Source of the DNA: Ophthalmolycus amberensis
Lineage: Eukaryota > Chordata > Actinopteri > Perciformes > Zoarcidae
Direction: 5' to 3'
NCBI GenBank assembly: GCA_024529925.1
Contig: JAFEUB010001476.1
Span: 942,501 to 1,006,500, forward strand
DNA: 64,000 nt
Position 1 is the stretch's first letter. Each line of letters starts with the position of its first letter. Below are positions 15,975 through 28,246 of this stretch, one piece after another. Under the pieces are notes generated by a model. It ran no database searches. It saw only the letters and a program-made list of their open reading frames with translations, and was not told the origin of the DNA. Made by a program: the position numbers and the translations under genes.

Positions 15975-17643
15975 TCAGCGCTGTGAGAGACTGCAGGTTT
16001 TACAGTCTGTGTTGAGGTGGGGGAGGCGTGACGTCCCACCACGGAAAGCGTTGAAACCTAAGTAAGGAAAACAAGGTTTTTAAAAGATTCGGCAACACAT
16101 TTGTTTTGTTTAATTTTGATGAGGATGCACATCCATGCACACACACCTTCCATGATTGATGAATTGGCCTCTCCTTGTTTTTTTTAAATACTCCTCGGCA
16201 CACGGACAATTCATTCCTGTTCATACAAAGAAAACAAAACCTTTGAGTAGTTATCGTAATCTCTACATTAGTTGTTGCAACATTATTTTTTCAAACCAGA
16301 CTAAGTTTTATTGAAAGTTTAGTTTTATATTTAAGTGTGTGTATGGATATATAGATAGATTTAGAAAATGTTTATACAAAATATTTTTCTGACGTGTTTA
16401 TATAAAATTAAAAATCATTTGTTATACTTTACTTATACTCTGCTTCAAATGTCCAAGTGTCCGGGCTGTTGTCAGTCTACGATGTTATGAATCAAAAGTC
16501 TGCACATATTTTTGGTGGAAAATTATCGGTGTGCTATCAGTTTTGTAATACTGGGAGTTATTTAATTTTTGGTATTGACACAAATGTTTATTTGTCCTAT
16601 AAATAGTCACACAATATACTGTAAAAAGCGTATCGTAAATCTACTTGTATGACTTACGGAATCAATGCTCTCTGTTGCTGATTTCACTCACCTGTTCGCC
16701 GCCCCAACATATCAGCGAAGATGTGATCAGTGTGTCCTACACAAGATGAACAGAGAAATGTAATATACAATACCATAATATGTTAAGTCGTTACAGAAAA
16801 ATGCTGGAAGCTGGTTTCAAATTCACTTTTTATTGGTGTTTCTGTGACATGCAAAGAGAGTCGGAGGTTAGACGACAGAAGCTCCCGTGTCAGTGAGAGA
16901 GTGTACTGTAAGACATGGTGTGGATAAAATAAACTCACTCTTTGGTTGAGCAACACTTCTCCTTCCCATTAGACCCACAAAACTGTCATAGTCGATGTCT
17001 TTAAATCTCTTCAGCTCTGCATGTTCTCTAGCACAGCACTCCGGCTTAGCCTGAAAGACAAAACATCCTTTAGCCTGTTGGAAATGATTGGGCTTTTCAC
17101 TTTCCCACTTTCAAAATGTTTTGAAAATCTGCAGCAATGACCTGAAGGATCAGGCCATAAGTCACTTGAGTTTGTAAATAGTATTTAAATGACTGAATAA
17201 ATGAAAGCTTTATACCCCCTATAGGGGAATTTGCTTTGCACAGAGAGCATATAAAATAATATCGAAAGAACATCAACAACCATGCATGACCGCACATAAT
17301 ATACTTACAGCATTAGTATCATAAAAAATTATATAAAAAGCTTTAAAATGGGAAATCGATAAAGGACATCAGGTGAAAAAGAGGTTCAGACCATGTGATC
17401 AAAGTTTGTTTAGCAGCTGAATGCTGAGTGGGACAAAGGATGTGGTGCCTCTTAGTCCGCATCCTGTGCATATTACACCTGAATCCTGAAGATAATATAA
17501 GACTAAGGGCCTTCCTCATTTCCAAGTTTTGTTCATCCTTGATTCCTATCCTCCCGCCCACGAGGGATGAGAGGAGAAGAGATGCAATTATTCAAGGCAA
17601 CATGCATTTAACAAATGACACATCCTTGACCTCAGTTTAAAGC

Positions 17644-17686
<43 letters not shown>

Positions 17687-18006
17687 CTTCAACAAAGGAT
17701 ACATCTGTGTATCCTCCTCAATCGCCCCTCTGGCTACCCTCTTTAATTCTAGAAATATTTTTTAGTAATTGGGACGTCCTTCAAGCTGGCGTGCTCAGAT
17801 CGATTTCCAGGTCACAAGCTGCAGAGCAAGGAGACCAGGAGGCACAACATTGAGAAATGAGAAAGGCCCTTCAATGTATGTAGTCTTACCTCTGTCAGTG
17901 GTTTGTAGGTGTATTTCCTACATCCAGACCTCACAGGAAATAAGACAAGGACGACCAAAGCAACCAGGGAAGCACGAGTGCCGCAGCCGTTTGGGGTTCT
18001 CTCCAT
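15975..18006 (-). CDS. tac3: Tachykinin 3 (neurokinin) precursor, copy 2
   Basis: Coding exons at 18006-17890, 17050-16939, 16736-16692 and 16057-15975 reproduce the copy 1 precursor of 118 residues. Start codon, signal peptide, FVGLM-GRR neurokinin F, degenerate HTDHIFADML-GRR peptide, splice sites and stop are all unchanged. Flanking introns carry copy-specific differences (longer AT repeat, T-run change), which argues against a simple assembly duplicate. The gene keeps the same CRE (18956-18963) upstream. Whether it is transcribed cannot be judged from sequence. Confidence 0.84.
17647..17681 (+). repeat. (AT)n microsatellite, copy 2
   Basis: This is the longest of the three equivalent TA tracts, within the first coding intron of tac3 copy 2. 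Confidence 0.9.
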
Positions 18007-18010
18007 CACT

Positions 18011-19024
18011 CTGAAACAGAAATCAGATGTAAATGGTTTATCAACATGTAGCCTAGAAACAGAATCAGCAAAAACTAGTGGCCAGGAGTGTATCTTCATA
18101 GCTCCAAAGCTGACACTGTGTGTCACATAATCAGGGTTAAGATATTTTGGGTATGACTCCTTTTTTTGATTTGTTTACTTTCTTTGCATATTATTTTCAT
18201 CTCTTCAGCTTTAAAAAAAAAAACCCAAGCTCACAGATCTCTCACGTACGTACTGTAATTATCTAAGTGACAAGTTTTTAAATTATTATAATATAGAATA
18301 TTTCTGTAGGCTACATTCACAAGCAGGCCTAACATCACAGGGTCTCAGGTCTTTAATTGTTTTAACAGTCACACTTCACTGTCATGTGAAGCCCAGATGG
18401 CAAAACAGGTAAAATAGAAAAAGGGTTAAATTTGTCAACTTTTTATTAATTAAGTCAGTGCAAGATCAGAGCTTGGGAGCATTTCGATTGCCTCTGATCG
18501 GCTCTCAACATGTCGACGGCGAACTGGCGGCTTATAGCTAACGATGCTAACAGTGCAACCCACGGGGAAAGTGCTGACAGAGCCAACAGTGTTGTGTGAT
18601 ACGCTTCCTTCACGACGCTGTCGGTCAGGATGGCGTTATTAGTTTCAAATGCCTTATGAGAGCAGTGCAGAGCAGCAGCCCTGAGCTAACTATTGGGGAA
18701 CACTCACATACACTCACATTTCTAATTGAAACGTGCGGTTGGCCTGGCTAGGCTGTCAGCAAAGCAAAAAGAAGCTCTGATTCACAGAGGCAGAGCTACT
18801 TTATTCTCTGCTCAGATAGACATTACCAAACCTGCAGTCAATCAATTTACTCACTTATCCAATACATCATACAAGTTTGACAAAAAGAGAATAAAAGCAT
18901 TTAATCAGAAAAAAAAGCCTGGTACAGAATCTTCTTTGTGAACAATGACCTCTCATGACGTCATAAGGCTCCTTTATCACAATAATCTATTTCAAATGAA
19001 TCAAACAACATGAACGTCTCACCT
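18011..19024 (-). promoter_or_regulatory. tac3 5' flank with palindromic CRE (copy 2)
   Basis: It is equivalent to 9520-10533. TGACGTCA is conserved at 18956-18963. A plus-strand open frame at 18726-18941 exists here only because one base differs from the other blocks; it has no domain and is not a gene. Confidence 0.45.
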
Positions 19025-19040
19025 TTATTGAGGCCTTTAT
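19025..19040 (+). other. Junction filler between blocks 2 and 3
   Basis: The sequence is identical to the filler at 10534-10549, again giving CCTTTATTGAGG twice. The same junction appearing twice shows that the third copy arose by unequal exchange within an existing duplication. Confidence 0.85.
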
Positions 19041-20373
19041 TGAGGTCTCAGGGCAATTTCTCCATTTTTACTTCTTCTTTTTAGAGGTACTTGCATGTAG
19101 CATTATACCCAATTACCCACGTTTTTAATATCGATATTTGTAGAAAAGTCTCCACTCTTTTTATAATGGGGCCTATATTTTTCCCTAGAGTACTGTGTAA
19201 AGACAGAAGTTGGCCCTAAAGCTGAAAAGTTGACGTCTGATTTTTCAAATTCATTCAGATCTCTTGTAAAAACATACCTTTACTCATGTGGACGAATTAT
19301 TTTGGTGCTTGAAAGACTTTGACTCAGACAAATAGTGTGATATATATAACTGTTATTCTCAGACAGAAGGCACTGTTTGTTTAGTGTAAAAGGTGCATGT
19401 GTGAGTACTGCCCTTTTTCATTATTGACATCCGCATCAGGTTCCAAGCTCATTGACACCTAGATAAAGGGAGAATCGGGTCGAGCTATTTGTCCTCCAAG
19501 ACATTGGAGTGTGGGTGGGAGCGCAGGTGCATGAGGTGCTGGTGGATGTGGTGCTGGTGGATGTGGTGGAGGCCCCTCTTCCGAGGTTTAGTCTCGGCCT
19601 GGTGGCTGCTGGAGAAGTGCGGGATGTGCTTCACTGAGCCCTGGCAGCTTTGATTCCTCTCTGTAAAAAAAAAAAGTACAAATGTTTTTCATCACTACTA
19701 AGTTCATTGAAAGAATGTTCTCACGTCCTTTCTGCTTTCTACCTCCACCACCCCACACACACAACATTTCACACGAGGAATGTGGTGGCGGTGGGACCAT
19801 TTTTTCTTTCCCATTTCGCAATCGACACTCTACACTTGAAGAGATTTACAGTTTGCTCGACCTTTAAGCCACGCAGTGGAGGCGTAACTTTGCAGAAGCT
19901 GAATGTACACACGGCTTTACAGTACCCAGGTTCCTACAGCGCCTGTAAACATATTCTCCAATTACCCTGTGTTTTCTCTGGTTAACCTGATTATGGATCA
20001 AGAGCCTGTAAACACGTTGTGTGTGTGGTTGGAATTGAAAATTGACCAAAAATAAATTTTTGATGATCGTCTCACTGAATTTGGTTTGGATCTGTAGTTG
20101 TACCTCTGAATGTTTGTTCATTTTCTGATGCATATTAGTTCATCTTAACCTCCATTTTACGATTGGCTTTTCATTTTTAACCATCCACTTGAGTTCCTGG
20201 TTCTGGATTTCTATGCTAAACCCTACACCCCATATTTGATTTCGTCTTTTGAATGTTGTCTTTTCCCCTTCAACAATATATTATATTAACTATTGTATGA
20301 TTGAATACTATCACAGTTTACTATGGAGAGATTACAGTGTAAAATGTTATATTACTATTTATCTCCTTACTAG

Positions 20374-21833
20374 GTGAGGATAGCGGCATGGCTGATGAAC
20401 TATACAAAAAGGTGCGTATTCTTTGCTGGGTGATGACTGGACCCAACAACCTGGAGAAGAAGACTCGCCATGTGAAGTCTACTTGGAGTCGCCACTGCAA
20501 TATCGTGGTCTTCATGAGCTCTGTGGACGACCCCGACTTCCCCACGGTGGGCTTGGACACAAAGGAGGGTAGAGACCAGCTTTACTGGAAAACGATCCGG
20601 GCCTTCCAATATGTCTACGAGCATCACAGCAACGAGGCGGACTGGTTCCTTAAGGCAGATGACGACACATACGTAATTGTAGACAACCTGCGTTTGGTTC
20701 TCTCGAACCACACGCCGGAAGAGCCGATTTACTTTGGCCGAAGATTCAAGCCCTACGCCAAGCAGGGCTACATGAGTGGCGGTGCGGGCTATGTGTTGAG
20801 CAGAGAGGCTCTGCGGCGATTTGTAGATGGATTTAAAAGCAAAGTCTGCACTCACACTAGCTCTGTAGAGGACCTGGCATTGGGGCAGTGCATGGAGAAA
20901 GTTGGAGTGCTGGCAGGGGACTCCAGAGACACTGTGCAGAGGGAGACATTTCACCCATTTGTCCCCGAGCAGCACCTCACTGCCAAGTTTCCCAAGAGCT
21001 TCTGGTATTGGAGCTACTGCTACTACCCGATCTCAGAGGCAAGTGCAGCAAACATTCTGGACTTTCTCTTTGTTGTTGACGTGGCGTTACGCTGGTATGA
21101 TGCAACTTCAGCACTGCTAATGTTTGAAAAGACAACTAGCTTAAGACGGACAACTATATGCTTGTTAAAACGGATGTACCGATCAAGTTCTTTTGCTCCC
21201 AATCCTGATCTAAAATATTCAATATTGAGTATCTGCCGACACAGTGTTCCCATCAGATACTTCTATTTTATTTTTGTCTTCTGTATATGTTTTGCATAGA
21301 TTACATTAACAAATTACTCTTACTGGCTTTTTGCTTGCAATGGGGAGTGGTGCAGTGAGTGTGGCTGTCTGTGAGCCTGCGGTGCAAAAATAGATGACAG
21401 TCAACAAAGTTTTCCCATAGCTGTTTGTTGTCTAACTGGTTAATCCACAGTAACGAGGAAAGCTCAACCATTTTGTCTCTGTATTGTTGCATAACTACAA
21501 TACTCTCTTTTTTCTCAGGGTCCAAACTGCTGCTCTGACTTGTCCGTGTCATTCCACTATGTAGATGCTCCACAGATGTATTTATTGGAGTACTACACGT
21601 ATCACCTGCGTGCCTTTGGCTACAGATATCGTTACCAGCCCCCCGTCCCGCTGGGGTACAATATTAAGCAGTCAAGTTCCCGGGATGCTGCAGAAGAAGG
21701 AAAAAAAGAGCTGACTTCTCAGGAGAAAGGACAAGGAGAGGGGAATGATCCATCCAGGACTGACAAGAGACAGGATATAGATTCCCCTCCTGCTGCTGGT
21801 AAGGACCCTCCTGCTGTCCCAGCAGGCAAATAA
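20374..21833 (+). pseudogene. c1galt1: c1galt1 exons 2-3, duplicate copy lacking exon 1 (copy 3)
   Basis: Exon 2 (20374-21038) and exon 3 (21519-21833) are intact, with the GC donor GAG|GCAAGT and the acceptor TTTCTCAG. Two substitutions relative to the other copies (near 21210 and 21243) fall in the intron after the donor, not in the exon. As in copy 2, no exon 1 precedes it, so it cannot encode the membrane-anchored enzyme unless spliced to the distant exon at 565-790. Confidence 0.8.
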
Positions 21834-24464
21834 CAGTTTGACTGTGTGGGTGCGTCACAGAAACTGCTTATTCATTGTGATAATCTTCGCTCCGATTTTT
21901 ACACAAGTAGAAAATAAGTCCTCTTTGATTTGAAATGTCTCCGCACATAAGTGTGTTTCTGATGGACTGCTGCTAATGTGAATTGCAACTGTGAGACTGG
22001 TCTTAAGGCCAAGAGGTGATTTATGACTTACCCTCGTTTTCAGGGTTTTTTAGATGGTTTTACAGCTGAACATCTTCTTTAGATGTTGGGAATGGCTTTC
22101 TGTAACCTGCACTCATTTGTTAATTAACTAAAGCACCTTTTTAATCCACATGATACTAGTATGTTCCAGAGACACTTCAATTTGATTCGTGAAATATTTT
22201 ATCTTTTTCTTGACTATTGCAAATCCACCAAAACAACTTGACCTACCACTCTCTACAGCGAAGTATCTTGTGGTTTGCTGGAGTTGTTTGACTTAATTTC
22301 ACACGGATGACCATATGCCTTGGAAGCCAATACACGTCAAGAGCTGCTCAGATGGAGCATAAAGCTTTTCAGATTCAATTTAAATCAAAAGTGCCTCACC
22401 TTGTACATCAGCCAAACACCCATTTGTCCACAGTGATTCGGTGTTTGTTTTAGCATACTGTGGTTAACCAGTTTCCATGTCATGTTTGCTGCATCCCAAA
22501 CTCGTCAGGCTGCATTCAGAAGCATGTTCACGATAAAGTTGGGTGTAACGCTGTGTACACGATCTGTGGAGGACGTAATCTTTTTTTATTTGATTGTATG
22601 CTGCGGTAGCTCAGAAGCTTGATTCCATGTGAAAAAAAAGCATTTTATTTGTGTCAAGTTTTTTATTTACATGAATAGGGCTGCAACTAACTCTTTTTAT
22701 TGTGGTCGTCTTTACTGATTTATCTTCCAATTAATTCCAAATACATTTCTCAACTAACTAATTGTTTGGCCTGTAAAATGTCAGAAAATAGTAAAAAATG
22801 CCCGTTAAGATTTCCTAAAGTCCTAAAAACCAGGTCTTAAACCCCCCACAAAATACAGATGGAAAGTTAATTTCAGCAGGAAACCGTTGTTTGGATGCAT
22901 TCATATTTCTCTATGTCTAATAGAAATACATTAATGTGAGAATGATGCTTTTAAATAAAAAGTCCAAATTTCTAAATGTATACAGTCCAGCCAAAGATTT
23001 GCATGAGGGATGATAACAGACACACTAGTCAGTATTTCTGTCAATCAATCCAGGTGCTTTCTATTAGTTTATGTCATTTGTGTATGTCCAGTTAACTGTA
23101 TCCTTTTGTTCTCCACCATGGGGTAAATTTGATCTGGAACACAATGGTTAAAGTTTAACCGACTACTTCCTTGTCTGGCTGAAGGTGTGTTTAACCGTTA
23201 AACACACCTTCAGCCAGACAAGGAAGTACTTGGTCAAATATAATTCTTTCTTTGAAATGAAACGCAGTCTTCTCCAAATCCTGTCTACCTGTGCTTCCTG
23301 AAACCGGCACTAGACACGCACACTTCCCATTCCTCCTCATCTCTTCCTTGTGGACTCATCAGCTTGTGCCTTGTCAATTTGAGATTGTATAATTCATCAG
23401 CTGCACACATGACTTTGCACTGTGACATCACCATGATGAGAGTGATGCTTTCAGATGGAGTATGATTTTATTGAATCCTTCCAATGTAATGAGAATATGG
23501 CCTTTGGGAAAGCCAGCAGATGACTTGTTCATGTCAGCAAGAATTTTTATTTTATTTTTAGTTTGTGTAATTCTTAAACTCTGGATGGGCCTGACCTTTT
23601 GTTTTGTAGTTGGTACATTGTGCATATTTAGAAGTATTCATAATAGTTCCTGTTATTGCTTTGTAACCAAACAAATAATTCATTTTGTGGGTGATGCAGT
23701 AATTACCAAATACAGAAACTGGCTTCTGGGATCAGTGATGATTCAGACAGAACAGATTTGTCGTTTAGTTGAAAATTGAATGCACTGTTGTTTATAATTG
23801 CTGTTTTTCTTTTTAACCACTTAAACCTCTTATTCTTTTTCAAGGTAAAAAATATATGAGGTAATGCCTTTTGTATGTGTTTACACTCAGTTTCCTTCTG
23901 TACATGAGCACAGAGCATGTTCGTTTTGTTTTCTTTTTATGAAAATGATCCAGTTTAAATCAAATCAGCATGTTTTACATAATTGCTTCCTTTGAAATTA
24001 ATTTGAATTTGAACAACATTTTAGTAGCAAAGGACTATAGGGCAGATTCTTGTGCGGGCCCAACACATCTGGTCTCTGGTGCCTGTGATACCACACATCC
24101 AGTCCTCGACAATCTACTCCAACATTCAAATTAGATCTAAGGGAAAGGTGTACAGTGCTGTATTTATATTTGAAATGTATTTATGTTGGTATTGATGTTT
24201 AAATTGAGTCAGTACACTTAAGTGTGTAAATAAATTTTGTGTGACCAGTGTGCAGGATCGTTTGGTACTTTAATCACTATAAATAAATGCATATTTTACT
24301 GCACATTTGTTTTTACATTTGTTTACGTGATAACGAGTCAGAACAATTTCTATTGACGGTAGAAAAGCATCCATGCATGGTTAATGTGGCTTTTCCACCT
24401 CCCTGGCTGTGGTTTAATAACGTTGATACATCGTCCTCTGTTGTTACAAAGCTGTGAGGATTTA
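21834..24464 (+). other. Convergent intergenic DNA of block 3
   Basis: It matches the equivalent DNA in blocks 1 and 2, with the dispersed repeat near 22675, the palindrome at 23164-23228 and an AATAAA at 24229-24234. No coding exon is visible. Confidence 0.6.
23164..23228. repeat. 65-bp perfect palindrome (copy 3)
   Basis: Its arms and one-base spacer are the same as in blocks 1 and 2. Confidence 0.93.
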
Positions 24465-26123
24465 TCAGCGCTGTGAGAGACTGCAGGTTTTACAGTCTGT
24501 GTTGAGGTGGGGGAGGCGTGACGTCCCACCACGGAAAGCGTTGAAACCTAAGTAAGGAAAACAAGGTTTTTAAAAGATTCGGCAACACATTTGTTTTGTT
24601 TAATTTTGATGAGGATGCACATCCATGCACACACACCTTCCATGATTGATGAATTGGCCTCTCCTTGTTTGTAAATACTCCTCGGCACACGGACAATTCA
24701 TTCCTGTTCATACAAAGAAAACAAAACCTTTGACTAGTTATCGTAATCTCTACATTAGTTGTTGCAACATTATTTTTTCAAACCAGACTAAGTTTTATTG
24801 AAAGTTTAGTTTTATATTTAAGTGTGTGTATGGATATATAGATAGATTTAGAAAATGTTTATACAAAATATTTTTCTGACGTGTTTATATAAAATTAAAA
24901 ATCAATTGTTATACTTTACTTATACTCTGCTTCAAATGTCCAAGTGTCCGGGCTTTTGTCAGTCTACGATGTTATGAATCAAAAGTCTGCACATATTTTT
25001 GGTGGAAAATTATCGGTGTGCTATCAGTTTTGTAATACTGGGAGGTATTTAATTTTTGGTATTGACACAAATGTTTATTTGTCCTATAAATAGTCACACA
25101 ATATACTGTAAAAAGCGTATCGTAAATCAACTTGTATGACTTACGGAATCAATGCTCTCTGTTGCTGATTTCACTCACCTGTTCGCCGCCCCAACATATC
25201 AGCGAAGATGTGATCAGTGTGTCCTACACAAGATGAACAGAGAAATGCAATACCATAATATGTTAAGTCGTTACAGAAAAATGCTGGAAGCTGGTTTCAA
25301 ATTCACTTTTTATTGGTGTTTCTGTGACATGCAAAAAGAGTCGGAGGTTAGACGACAGAAGCTCCCGTGTCCGTGAGAGAGTGTACTGTAAGACATGGTG
25401 TGGATAAAATAAACTCACTCTTTGGTTGAGCAACACTTCTCCTTCCCATTAGACCCACAAAACTGTCATAGTCGATGTCTTTAAATCTCTTCAGCTCTGC
25501 ATGTTCTCTAGCACAGCACTCCGGCTTAGCCTGAAAGACAAAACCTCCTTTAGCCTGTTGGAAATGATTGGGCTTTTCACCTTCCCACTTTCAAAATGTT
25601 TTGAAAATCTGCAGCAATGACCTGAAGGATCAGGCCATAAGTCACTTGAGTTTGTAAATAGTATTTAAATGACTGAATAAATGGAAGCTTTATACCCCCT
25701 ATAGGGGAATTTGCTTTGCACAGAGAGCATATAAAATAATATCGAAAGAACATCAACAACCATGCATGACCGCACATAATATACTTACAGCATTAGTATC
25801 ATAAAAAATTATATAAAAAGCTTTAAAATGGGAAATCGATAAAGGACATCAGGTGAAAAAGAGGTTCAGACCATGTGATCAAAGTTTGTTTAGCAGCTGA
25901 ATGCTGTGTGGGACAAAGGATGTGGTGCCTCTTAGTCCGCATCCTGTGCATATTACACCTGAATCCTGAAGATAATATAAGACTAAGGGCCTTTCTCATT
26001 TCCAAGTTTTGTTCATCCTTGATTCCTATCCTCCCGCCCACGAGGGATGAGAGGAGAAGAGATGCAATTATTCAAGGCAACATGCATTTAACAAATGACA
26101 CATCCTTGACCTCAGTTTAAAGC

Positions 26124-26160
<37 letters not shown>

Positions 26161-26480
26161 CTTCAACAAAGGATACATCTGTGTATCCTCCTCAATCGCC
26201 CCTCTGGCTACCCTCTTTAATTCTAGAAATATTTTTTAGTAATTGGGACGTCCTTCAAGCTGGCGTGCTCAGATCGATTTCCAGGTCACAAGCTGCAGAG
26301 CAAGGAGACCAGGAGGCACAACATTGAGAAATGAGAAAGGCCCTTCAATGTATGTAGTCTTACCTCTGTCAGTGGTTTGTAGGTGTATTTCCTACATCCA
26401 GACCTCACAGGAAATAAGACAAGGACGACCAAAGCAACCAGGGAAGCACGAGTGCCGCAGCCGTTTGGGGTTCTCTCCAT
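24465..26480 (-). CDS. tac3: Tachykinin 3 (neurokinin) precursor, copy 3
   Basis: Coding exons at 26480-26364, 25530-25419, 25223-25179 and 24547-24465 again give the 118-residue precursor with an intact signal peptide, the FVGLM-GRR neurokinin F and the degenerate HTDHIFADML-GRR peptide. This copy borders unique DNA upstream, so it alone keeps whatever distal enhancers the ancestral gene had. The CRE TGACGTCA is at 27430-27437. It may be the best-regulated of the three copies, which is an inference. Confidence 0.85.
26127..26154 (+). repeat. (AT)n microsatellite, copy 3
   Basis: This TA tract is equivalent to those in blocks 1 and 2 and shorter than the one in copy 2. Confidence 0.9.
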
Positions 26481-26484
26481 CACT

Positions 26485-27498
26485 CTGAAACAGAAATCAG
26501 ATGTAAATGGTTTATCAACATGTAGCCTAGAAACAGAATCAGCAAAAACTAGTGGCCAGGAGTGTATCTTCATAGCTCCAAAGCTGACACTGTGTGTCAC
26601 ATAATCAGGGTTAAGATATTTTGGGTATGACTCCTTTTTTCGATTTGTTTACTTTCTTTGCATATTATTTTCATCTCTTCAGCTTTAAAAAAAAAAACCC
26701 AAGCTCACAGATCTCTCACGTACGTACTGTAATTATCTAAGTGACAAGTTTTTAAATTATTATAATATAGAATATTTCTGTAGGCTACATTCACAAGCAG
26801 GCCTAACATCACAGGGTCTCAGGTCTTTAATTGTTTTAACAGTCACACTTCACTGTCATGTGAAGCCCAGATGGCAAAACAGGTAAAATAGAAAAAGGGT
26901 TAAATTTGTCAACTTTTTATTAATTAAGTCAGTGCAAGATCAGAGCTTGGGAGCATTTCGATTGCCTCTGATCGGCTCTCAACATGTCGACGGCGAACTG
27001 GCGGCTTATAGCTAACGATGCTAACAGTGCAACCCACGGGGAAAGTGCTGACAGAGCCAACAGTGTTGTGTGATACGCTTCCTTCACGACGCTGTCGGTC
27101 AGGATGGCGTTATTAGTTTCAAATGCCTTATGAGAGCAGTGCAGAGCAGCAGCCCTGAGCTAACTATTGGGGAACACTCACATGCACGAACATTTCTAAT
27201 CGAAACGTGCGGTTGGCCTGGCTAGGCTGTCAGCAAAGCAAAAAGAAGCTCTGATTCACAGAGGAAGAGCTACTTTATTCTCTGCTCAGATAGACATTAC
27301 CAAACCTGCAGTCAATCAATTTACTCACTTATCCAATACATCATACAAGTTTGACAAAAAGAGAATAAAAGCATTTAATCAGAAAAAAAAGCCTGGTACA
27401 GAATCTTCTTTGTGAACAATGACCTCTCATGACGTCATAAGGCTCCTTTATCACAATAATCTATTTCAAATGAATCAAACAACATGAACGTCTCACCT
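26485..27498 (-). promoter_or_regulatory. tac3 5' flank with palindromic CRE (copy 3)
   Basis: It is equivalent to the other two flanks, with TGACGTCA at 27430-27437. It is continuous with the non-duplicated upstream DNA from 27499. Confidence 0.45.
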
Positions 27499-27682
27499 CT
27501 TAACAGTGTTGAAAGATCTTGATCCGTCCAACGGTTTACTTGATATCAAAGGAACTCAATGCCGACTGAAAATGTGTCTCTCTGCTCAGCAGCCTCTTAT
27601 CTCAATTATTACAGTCCTTGAGCTCATTTTGTAATCAAATTAGAGCTCCACCCACCACCCAAACTCCCCTCCCCTCCCACCC

Positions 27683-27719
<37 letters not shown>
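27683..27719 (+). repeat. (CA)n microsatellite
   Basis: A pure run of CA dinucleotides is followed by AATAATAATAAT. Confidence 0.95.
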
Positions 27720-27721
<2 letters not shown>

Positions 27722-28197
27722 AATAATAATAATGTATTTTATTTGTAACGCACTTTTCATTTTTTTTTTTTAAATCTCAGAGTGCCACAGAGCCAGTACA
27801 TAGTAAAAACATAGTAAAAAGCATAGTTAAAACATAAAAAAAAAACTATAATAAAATAAAAATAAAAATAAAAACCAGTGAATGAACAGAAACACAAAAG
27901 AACTACACACTAGGTTATCTAACGAAATAAATATTCAAATAAAAATGTTTAATGTGGTATAACACCAGTGACTAATTATTTATTAATTATGCCACAAAGC
28001 CCATTCTTACTGATTAAACAGGGAAGAATCTCTCTACGAGTTGACCCAGTAAGTCTGAAAATCAGATATGCCACAAGGAGCGATACACATGGTTATAAGA
28101 TGGATGCATGAACTAATTTAATATAGCACTATTTACCATAAATATTATACTTGTTTTGCTTATTACAACTGCAAACAAACTGCAAAAACTTGAAGTA

Positions 28198-28199
<2 letters not shown>

Positions 28200-28246
<47 letters not shown>
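28200..28246 (+). repeat. (TG)n microsatellite
   Basis: A pure TG run of more than 20 units. Confidence 0.97.

Larger units (their letters stand above)
10550..19024 (+). repeat. Tandem segmental repeat, copy 2
   Basis: This is the second head-to-tail copy of the 8.46-kb block. Private variants include AAAGAACTTG at about 13741 (AAACAACTTG in the others), a T-run expansion near 16178 and TCATTTGTT near 16415. It shares TCTGAC in c1galt1 exon 3 and GGGCCTGACC with copy 3, against TCGGAC and GGGCCTGCCC in copy 1. Confidence 0.95.
19041..27498 (+). repeat. Tandem segmental repeat, copy 3
   Basis: This is the third copy. Its right end (GAACGTCTCACCT) leads into unique DNA (CTTAACAGTG) instead of a junction. 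Private variants include a six-base deletion near 25246 (GAAATGCAATACC), GATCTAAAA at 21208 and CATGCACGAACATTT near 27182. Confidence 0.95.
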
